From Dehalobacter sp. CP (GTDB lineage Bacteria > Bacillota_B > Desulfitobacteriia > Desulfitobacteriales > Syntrophobotulaceae), in assembly GCA_009910795.1 (NCBI GenBank), contig VMEE01000054.1, forward strand, positions 1-5,607: a stretch of DNA of 5,607 bases, in the 5' to 3' direction. The notes below the pieces were generated by a model. That model did not search any database, was not told the origin of the DNA, and saw only the letters and a program-made list of their open reading frames with translations. The translations under genes and the position numbers were made by a program. Of the stretch, positions 1 through 3,367 are shown piece after piece (within the stretch, counting starts at the first letter, position 1; every line of letters begins with the position of its first letter).

Positions 1-63
1 GAGCACCGCCTGCCCGAACGACCCCGTTCCTCCTGTGATGAGCACTCTTTTATTTATAAACAT
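1..63 (-). CDS. Nucleotide-sugar 4,6-dehydratase, FnlA/CapE/PseB type (5' end only)
   Basis: Only the first 21 codons lie in the window; the gene runs off the left edge. They read MFINKR followed by VLITGGTGSFGQAVL. This is a beta strand plus the glycine-rich TGGTGSFG dinucleotide-binding loop of extended short-chain dehydrogenases. The wording GGTGSFG is characteristic of the short UDP-GlcNAc 4,6-dehydratase (5-epimerase) group: FnlA/WbjB/CapE and PseB. The residues after the loop (QAVL) look more like FnlA/CapE than PseB, but 21 residues cannot settle this. The ATG at 63 has a GGAG ribosome binding site at 72-69 with a short 5-base spacer. A promoter lies just upstream (116-108). The gene before it is a WbuB-like glycosyltransferase. 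In known L-FucNAc clusters fnlABC and wbuB sit together, so UDP-L-FucNAc synthesis is the likely role (inference). Confidence 0.85.
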   Translation of the reverse strand, partial: MFINKRVLITGGTGSFGQAVL

Positions 64-107
64 GATCTCTCCATTATATGCGTTATTTTGTCGCTATACG
101 GTTTTTA

Positions 108-116
108 ATTATAGCA
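108..116 (-). promoter_or_regulatory. Extended -10 promoter for the FnlA-like gene
   Basis: On the minus strand 116-108 reads TGCTATAAT, a perfect -10 hexamer with the TGn extension. It lies in an AT-rich island (about 57-120) that stands out from the GC-rich surroundings. No good -35 is present (TTCTTT-like at best), as expected for an extended -10 promoter. Transcription would start near 101 and give a leader of about 38 bases before the ATG at 63. A second TATAAT at 78-73 sits too close to the ATG and overlaps the ribosome binding site region, so it is less likely to be used. Confidence 0.6.
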
Positions 117-121
117 TTGCG

Positions 122-150
122 CCGGCTGGAAAGAAGCGATTCGCAGCCGG
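122..150 (-). other. Inverted repeat between the glycosyltransferase and the FnlA-like gene
   Basis: CCGGCTG (122-128) and CAGCCGG (144-150) form a perfect 7-bp GC-rich stem with a 15-base loop. It lies 20 bases past the glycosyltransferase stop and overlaps the expected -35 area of the promoter at 116-108. In the minus-strand transcript no run of U follows the stem, so it is not a classical intrinsic terminator for this operon. On the plus strand TTTT follows the stem, but no gene points that way. It may be an operator, an mRNA-stabilising hairpin or a weak terminator. Confidence 0.4.
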
Positions 151-170
151 TTTTACCGGGCGTCGAGAGT

Positions 171-710
171 TCAGTGAAGCGATTCTCTCTGCGCAGCTCG
201 TGTCAGCAGCTCCTCCAGTCGGGGGAAGAATCGTCTGCGGGAGAACTGTTCATCGTAACACTTCCTCGCGTTGCGCCCCATCGTCGCGTGCCCTCCCTTG
301 TCGGCGGCGAAACGGCGGACCGCCTCGGCGAGGGCTCGCCAATCTTCTGCGGGGACGCAGACGCCGCAGTCGAAGCGCTCGACGAGCGCGCGCGTCTCGC
401 CGTCGACGGCCCCGATGATGGGGCGTCCGGCGGCCAGGTAGGACTGCACCTTGCCGGGGAGCGTGTACGAGATGGCCTCGTTCTTCTTCAGGGTGACGAG
501 GAAGGCGTCGGCCTGCGCGTAGAAGCGGGGCATCTCCTCCACGGGGTGCTGCCCGCGGAAGAGGACGTTCTCCGCCCCCAGAGCAGCGGCCAGTTCCCGG
601 CAGCGTTCGAGCGCGGAGCCGTCGCCGACGATGTGGAAGCGGACGTGCGCAAGGTTCGGCTCGTCCTTCAGCTCCGCGGCGGCGCGGATGATGGTGTCCA
701 CGCTCTGCAT
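171..710 (-). CDS. WbuB-like GT4 glycosyltransferase, C-terminal part after the in-frame TAG
   Basis: This is the C-terminal Rossmann domain of a family-4 GT-B glycosyltransferase, the half that normally binds the sugar nucleotide. Recognisable elements are the second-domain start DILFAGNVGEMQSVDTII, the strand VRFHIVGDGS, and the donor-site helix region NEAISYTLPGKVQSYLAAG followed by RPIIGAVDGET. The first usable start codon is the ATG at 710, but it is internal to the GNVGEMQS motif. Homologous sequence runs in the same frame, with no stop, back to 860, directly after the TAG at 863-861. No convincing ribosome binding site precedes 710. Independent translation is therefore unlikely, and this half is best seen as the continuation of 1382-861. 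The end (TGA at 173-171) is natural. Confidence 0.6.
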   Translation of the reverse strand: MQSVDTIIRAAAELKDEPNLAHVRFHIVGDGSALERCRELAAALGAENVLFRGQHPVEEMPRFYAQADAFLVTLKKNEAISYTLPGKVQSYLAAGRPIIGAVDGETRALVERFDCGVCVPAEDWRALAEAVRRFAADKGGHATMGRNARKCYDEQFSRRRFFPRLEELLTRAAQRESLH

Positions 711-860
711 CTCGCCGACGTTCCCGGCGAAGAGGATGTCGAGCCTCTCCCCCGGCGTCTTCGGCGGAATCTCGTCGAAGAGCGCCTCGGCGTAGATCGG
801 CAGGTGGAGGACGGGGAGGTCGAGTTGGAGCGTCTCCCGGAAGTAGCGCTCGAAGAGCAG

Positions 861-863
861 CTA
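861..863 (-). other. In-frame TAG codon within the glycosyltransferase
   Basis: Minus-strand codons run GCC AGC TAG CTG CTC TTC GAG. The TAG sits inside CAGCTAGCTG, a perfect 10-bp palindrome. It falls between VFAS, at the end of the first domain, and LLFERYFRE, at the start of the interdomain segment. The four other complete genes and ORFs here whose stops were checked all end in TGA, as does this frame. Confidence 0.9.
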
Positions 864-1382
864 GCTGGCGAACACCGTGTCGGCCTTGGAGTAGATCCAG
901 CGGCTCAGCCGCAACAGAACGCGATAGAGCGCGCTGTCGTTGGAGAACCCCGCCGAGGCCACGCTCTCGGGCCACAGGTCGAAGCAGTAGAGCGCCAGGG
1001 GCTTCTTCGCCCGCCGCTTCATCAGAATCGCGGGGAGAGCCATCGTCACGGGCGAGAGCTGATAGACCAGAATCAGGTCGAAGTCCGTCCCCATGAAGAG
1101 GGCTTTCCACGCCGACGAGAGCGCGAAAGAGACGTAGTTCAGCGCGAGGCGCAGCGCTCCCTTCCCCCGCCCGAGCAGCCACGACCGGACGACGCGGACG
1201 CCCTTTACAGTCTCGAGCCGGTTGCGGAAGCGGCGGTAGCGCGCGTCGACGACGCCCTGCGGGTAGTTCGGCAGGCCGGTGAGGACGGTGACCTCGTGCC
1301 CCCGACGGACCAGCTCGAAGCAGATGTCGTTCACGCGGAACTGCTCGGGGTGGAAGTACTGACAGACGACGAGGAGCTTCAT
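861..1382 (-). CDS. WbuB-like GT4 glycosyltransferase, N-terminal part up to the in-frame TAG
   Basis: This is the acceptor-side Rossmann domain of a GT4 (GT-B fold) glycosyltransferase, 173 residues. It starts MKLLVVCQYFHPEQFRVNDI and continues with FELVRRGHEVTVLTGLPNYPQG, the hallmark opening of WbuB-type enzymes. Then come a positively charged, hydrophobic membrane-associating stretch (about residues 75-97), DLILVYQLSPVTMALPA and YCFDLWPESVASAG. ATG 1382 is chosen because the family begins at this MKLL and a GGGAG site lies 7 bases upstream. The frame stays open back to 1487, but that extension is arginine-rich and unlike the family. The protein would end at VFAS, just before the donor domain, so the product alone should be inactive. 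The epimerase-family gene lies 132 bases upstream. The expected role is adding the second sugar of a lipid-linked glycan on the cytoplasmic membrane face. Confidence 0.8.
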   Translation of the reverse strand: MKLLVVCQYFHPEQFRVNDICFELVRRGHEVTVLTGLPNYPQGVVDARYRRFRNRLETVKGVRVVRSWLLGRGKGALRLALNYVSFALSSAWKALFMGTDFDLILVYQLSPVTMALPAILMKRRAKKPLALYCFDLWPESVASAGFSNDSALYRVLLRLSRWIYSKADTVFAS

Positions 1383-1395
1383 CGGGAGTCTCCCG
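1383..1395 (-). promoter_or_regulatory. Ribosome binding site of the glycosyltransferase inside a small palindrome
   Basis: The minus strand reads CGGGAGACTCCCG immediately before the ATG at 1382. The Shine-Dalgarno GGGAG (1394-1390) is therefore one arm of a 5-bp GC-only-plus-one-AU stem with a 3-base loop. If it folds, the ribosome binding site would be masked. The site itself has good spacing (7 bases), which supports the chosen start. Confidence 0.5.
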
Positions 1396-1424
1396 GTCGG
1401 CTGAGGGGAGCGGCTTTCAAAGCT

Positions 1425-1442
1425 GGGCGTCTGCGCTTCCGG
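1425..1442 (-). repeat. Possible degenerate copy of the 37-bp intergenic repeat
   Basis: The 132-base gap 1383-1514 has no convincing gene. Within it, minus-strand CGCAGACGCCCA matches CGCAGACGTCCA of the repeats at 3232-3268 and 3298-3334 with one mismatch over 12 bases. CCGG also lies at a similar distance upstream. The rest of the gap is rich in GAAGCG/CGCTTC words on the plus strand and may contain more decayed repeat sequence. Confidence 0.3.
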
Positions 1443-1514
1443 TCGAAAGCGAAGTCGCACTCCGACGCCGAAGCGAAGCGCAAGCACTCTGCGCCGAAGA
1501 AGACGCGACTTGGC

Positions 1515-2507
1515 TCAACCATCGGAACGCGCCTCGCCCTTTCGTCCACCCCGCGAAGCCAGATACTCCCGAACCTCCTCGACGACTCCCTCTTCGAAGG
1601 AGAGCGGCGCGTAGCCGAAGTCGCGCGCGGCGTTGGAGAAGTCGAAGGCCTTGTCCTCCTGCATCCTCAGCACCTGCTCGACGGAGACGACCGGGTTGCG
1701 GCTGACGGCGTTGTACAGCTTCGCCCCCAATATCGAAAGGGAGAGCGGGACTTTGACGATGACGTTGCGCCTCTTCGGAACATCTGTTCTTCCGTTCGGG
1801 CTCCCGTCTTGGTCGGCGCGACACTGCGCGAGCGTCCGAGAGACGCAACGGACAAGGTCGAGGTAGGAGATCGGGCGCTTCCCCGGCAGGTTGTAGTCGC
1901 GGTTGAAGGTACGGTCGCGATTGGCGAGCACGTCGTAGTAGGCGTTGCCGAGGTCGCGGGCGTGGACCGGCTGCATCAGGTTGGCCCCCGCGCCGAAGAG
2001 GGGGAAGAACGTGTGCCGGTGGAGGAAGTCCACCAGCTTCCACATATTCCGGTCGCGGGAGGAGCCATAGATCATCGTCGGGCGGAGGACGGTGACGCCG
2101 ATTTTATCGCGCATTGAAAGGATGGCCTCTTCTATTCGGATGTACTCTTCGGACGCGCTCTTGTACTTGGAGTAGCGCCCCGTGGTGTGCACCATGACGA
2201 GCCATTCGACGCCGCTGCGCTGCGCGGCCTCCGCGACGTTCGGCGAGTTGAAGATGGAGGCGATGTGGAGCACGACGCGCGCCCCCCGCATCGACCGAAG
2301 CAGAAAGTCCGTATCGTCGAGGTCGCCGCGCGCGATCTCTATGCCCAGCGGAGAGGCTTCAAGACGCGACGCGTCGCTCTCCGGCCGGACGGTGCAACGA
2401 ACGCCGGCGTACGGCAGCGGCATTCCGCCGGCCTTCGCGGCCTCGCGCTCCATCCGTTCGATGAACCAGCTCCCCGAGTGTCCCGTACCGCCGGTGACGT
2501 ACAGCAT
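1515..2507 (-). CDS. NAD-dependent epimerase/dehydratase-family protein (nucleotide-sugar SDR)
   Basis: This 330-residue extended short-chain dehydrogenase starts MLYVTGGTGHSGSW, with the GxxGxxG NAD(P) loop at about residues 6-12. An acidic GDLDD adenine-site motif is near 61-65 and HIASIF near 81-86. The substrate half contains LRPTMIYGSSRDRN (141-154), QPVHARDLGNAYYDVL and YNLPGKRPISYLDLVR. The start is ATG 2507: AAGGAG (2521-2516) lies 8 bases before it. The in-frame GTG at 2516 overlaps that site and is rejected. The usual active-site YxxxK is not clear: after HTTG the sequence is RYSKYKSASEEYIRIE, so only YSKYK (112-116) fits. Residues 227-246 look like an in-frame insertion between SRTL and RRNVIVKVPLSL. 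The gap to the transferase upstream is 60 bases. A likely role is reducing or epimerising the 4-keto sugar made by the CapD-type enzyme, as a UDP-QuiNAc or FucNAc reductase would; the exact product is not visible. Confidence 0.85.
   Translation of the reverse strand: MLYVTGGTGHSGSWFIERMEREAAKAGGMPLPYAGVRCTVRPESDASRLEASPLGIEIARGDLDDTDFLLRSMRGARVVLHIASIFNSPNVAEAAQRSGVEWLVMVHTTGRYSKYKSASEEYIRIEEAILSMRDKIGVTVLRPTMIYGSSRDRNMWKLVDFLHRHTFFPLFGAGANLMQPVHARDLGNAYYDVLANRDRTFNRDYNLPGKRPISYLDLVRCVSRTLAQCRADQDGSPNGRTDVPKRRNVIVKVPLSLSILGAKLYNAVSRNPVVSVEQVLRMQEDKAFDFSNAARDFGYAPLSFEEGVVEEVREYLASRGGRKGEARSDG
1770..1829 (-). repeat. Candidate in-frame insertion within the epimerase gene
   Basis: These 60 bases encode AQCRADQDGSPNGRTDVPKR (residues 227-246), a hydrophilic stretch between the conserved-looking SRTL and RNVIVKVPLSL segments, where I would expect only a short turn. 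The minus strand here contains ACGGGAGCCCG and, further on, CAGATGTTCC. These resemble ACGGAGCCGG and CAGACGTCCA, in the same order, in the 37-bp intergenic repeats. The match is gapped and may be coincidental. Confidence 0.3.
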
Positions 2508-2515
2508 TTCACTCA

Positions 2516-2521
2516 CTCCTT
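2516..2521 (-). promoter_or_regulatory. Ribosome binding site fixing the epimerase start
   Basis: The minus strand has AAGGAG followed by 8 bases (TGAGTGAA) and ATG at 2507-2505. Because the in-frame GTG (2516-2514) shares its first base with this site, the ATG three codons later is the better start. Confidence 0.8.
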
Positions 2522-2567
2522 CACGAAATCGTTCCCGACCCCGCCCGACAGAGACCGGCGAACACGT

Positions 2568-3167
2568 TCACCGCGTTCCTCCGCCCTCCTTGAATCCTTC
2601 CTTGCGCACCACCGTCCTGAACGTGCGGAAGAGAATTCGCAGGTCGAACACCATGCTCGCCTTTTGCACATACTCCCCGTCCAGCTCGGCCTTCCGCTCC
2701 ACCGGCAGCTCGTCGCGGCCGGAGATCTGCGCTAAACCGGTCAGTCCGGGGAGGACGTCGTTCGCGCCCCGGCGGTCGCGCTCGGCGATCAGGTCGTCCT
2801 GGTTCCAGAGCGCGGGGCGCGGCCCGACGAAGCTCATCTCCCCCTTCAGGATGTTGAAAAGCTGGGGGAGTTCGTCGAGGCTGGTCCGCCGCAGAAAGGC
2901 GCCGAGCGGCGTGATGTACGCGGAAGGGTCGGCCAGCAGGTGGGTCGGCGTCTCCTTGGGCGCGTCGGTCCGCATGGTGCGGAACTTCAGAATAAGAAAC
3001 TCGCACTTCCCCTTGCCGATCCGCCGCTGGCGGAAGAGGACGGGGCCGGGCGAATCGAGTTTTATCACCAAGGCAAGCGCCAGCAGCGGCGCGGAGAGGA
3101 GGAGCAGCAGCGCGAGGGAGAGCGCGAAGTCGAAAACCCTTTTGCACAACGGATACATGGCGCTCAT
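2568..3167 (-). CDS. Monotopic phosphoglycosyl transferase (PglC/WcaJ-type bacterial sugar transferase)
   Basis: This 199-residue protein transfers a sugar-1-phosphate from a UDP-sugar to undecaprenyl phosphate, the first committed step of glycan assembly on the inner membrane. The order is KRVFDFALS (9-17), then one hydrophobic re-entrant helix with a Ser/Pro break (SAP, 25-27), and DSPGPVLFRQRRIGKG (38-53). ILKFRTM follows (59-65), then the catalytic Asp-Glu pair in RRTSLDELPQLFN (D98, E99), GEMSFVGPRP (109-118) and LPGLTGLAQISGRDELP (139-155). The length matches the small PglC-like group rather than the long WbaP/WcaJ forms, which carry extra transmembrane helices. GAAAGG (3181-3176) lies 8 bases before ATG 3167, favouring this start over the ATG at 3158. 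The start overlaps the stop of the 67-codon ORF upstream as ATGA. The sugar is probably the 6-deoxy-HexNAc made by the flanking genes (inference). Confidence 0.95.
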   Translation of the reverse strand: MSAMYPLCKRVFDFALSLALLLLLSAPLLALALVIKLDSPGPVLFRQRRIGKGKCEFLILKFRTMRTDAPKETPTHLLADPSAYITPLGAFLRRTSLDELPQLFNILKGEMSFVGPRPALWNQDDLIAERDRRGANDVLPGLTGLAQISGRDELPVERKAELDGEYVQKASMVFDLRILFRTFRTVVRKEGFKEGGGTR

Positions 3168-3367
3168 CGCCCGAGCCTTTCACGCGAGGATTCGACCGCG
3201 AAGCGCAACGCATCGCGCCGCTTAGTTCCGGCCGGATGGACGTCTGCGAAAACCGGCTCCGTTCTTTCCATCCGCATGCGCATATTCTTGTTTGCGACCG
3301 GGTGGACGTCTGCGAAAATCGACTCCGTTCTTTCACCGGAAAGCGCAAACCGGCGTGTGAACGTCAT
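3164..3367 (-). CDS. Repeat-bearing 67-residue ORF linking dehydratase and transferase genes
   Basis: I recognise no family. The frame begins ATGA over the dehydratase stop and ends ATGA over the transferase start, so it would couple translation of both neighbours. A purine-rich AAGGAGAGGG (3384-3375) lies 7 bases before ATG 3367, a strong ribosome binding site. The product is basic and has no signal peptide or membrane segment. It contains two copies of ERTE-[SP]-[IV]-FADVHP (residues 12-23 and 34-45), exactly 22 residues (66 bases) apart, so the repeat keeps the frame. Of the three base differences between copies, two change amino acids (Ser/Pro, Ile/Val) and one is silent. It may be a real small protein, a translated but functionless coupling ORF, or intergenic repeats that happen to remain open. 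The alternative is a 196-base non-coding gap, so confidence is moderate. Confidence 0.45.
   Translation of the reverse strand: MTFTRRFALSGERTESIFADVHPVANKNMRMRMERTEPVFADVHPAGTKRRDALRFAVESSRERLGR
3232..3268. repeat. 37-bp repeat, copy A, with flanking inverted arms
   Basis: This copy matches copy B (3298-3334) at 34 of 37 positions. The plus-strand core is GGACGTCTGCGAAAA, then CGGCTCCGTTCTTTC. CGGATGGA (3233-3240) and TCCATCCG (3267-3274) form a perfect 8-bp inverted repeat around a 26-base loop, so the copy can form a hairpin. In the minus-strand frame it encodes ERTEPVFADVHP. Confidence 0.85.
3298..3334. repeat. 37-bp repeat, copy B
   Basis: This copy is offset exactly 66 bases from copy A, with three mismatches (3302, 3319, 3322). 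GGTGGA (3301-3306) can pair with TTCACC (3332-3337), with one wobble pair. The A-T pair of copy A at 3236/3271 is replaced here by G-C (3302/3336), so the hairpin arms seem to have changed together. In the minus-strand frame it encodes ERTESIFADVHP. Confidence 0.85.

Larger units (their letters stand above)
171..1382 (-). pseudogene. GT4 glycosyltransferase (WbuB-like) interrupted by an in-frame TAG
   Basis: Read through the TAG at 863-861, this is a single 403-codon frame with the full GT-B architecture in order and no frameshift. The N-terminal acceptor domain is about residues 1-173, TAG is codon 174, and the donor domain follows to 403. About 400 residues is the usual length for WbuB-type enzymes, which transfer L-FucNAc in E. 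coli O-antigen assembly. Apart from the TAG the frame looks undamaged, so the event is recent, a sequencing error, or suppressed or recoded. At this site the family tends to have S-S-x-x-F. A TCG (Ser) codon would become TAG by one base change (inference from remembered family patterns). Confidence 0.7.

Noticed and set aside
73..78. Second TATAAT (minus strand) before the FnlA-like gene
   Set aside because: Transcription would start inside or past the ribosome binding site, leaving almost no leader. The element at 116-108 is better placed and has the TGn extension.
1383..1487. 35-codon N-terminal extension of the glycosyltransferase
   Set aside because: The family starts at MKLL (1382), which has its own ribosome binding site. 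The extension is Arg-rich and unlike the family.
78..2117. A 679-codon open frame on the plus strand opposite the glycosyltransferase and epimerase
   Set aside because: It is antisense to two recognisable genes and crosses their boundary. The composition is highly charged and low in complexity, with no domain.
3232..3334. The two 37-bp repeats as a CRISPR array
   Set aside because: There are only two copies with mismatches. The spacer is 29 bases, the repeats sit inside an open frame between coupled genes, and no cas genes are in view.
2521..3348. A 275-codon minus-strand frame overlapping the phosphoglycosyl transferase
   Set aside because: The overlapping 199-residue frame carries all the family motifs. 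This one is Arg/Pro/Ala-rich shadow sequence, although it also reads through the repeats.
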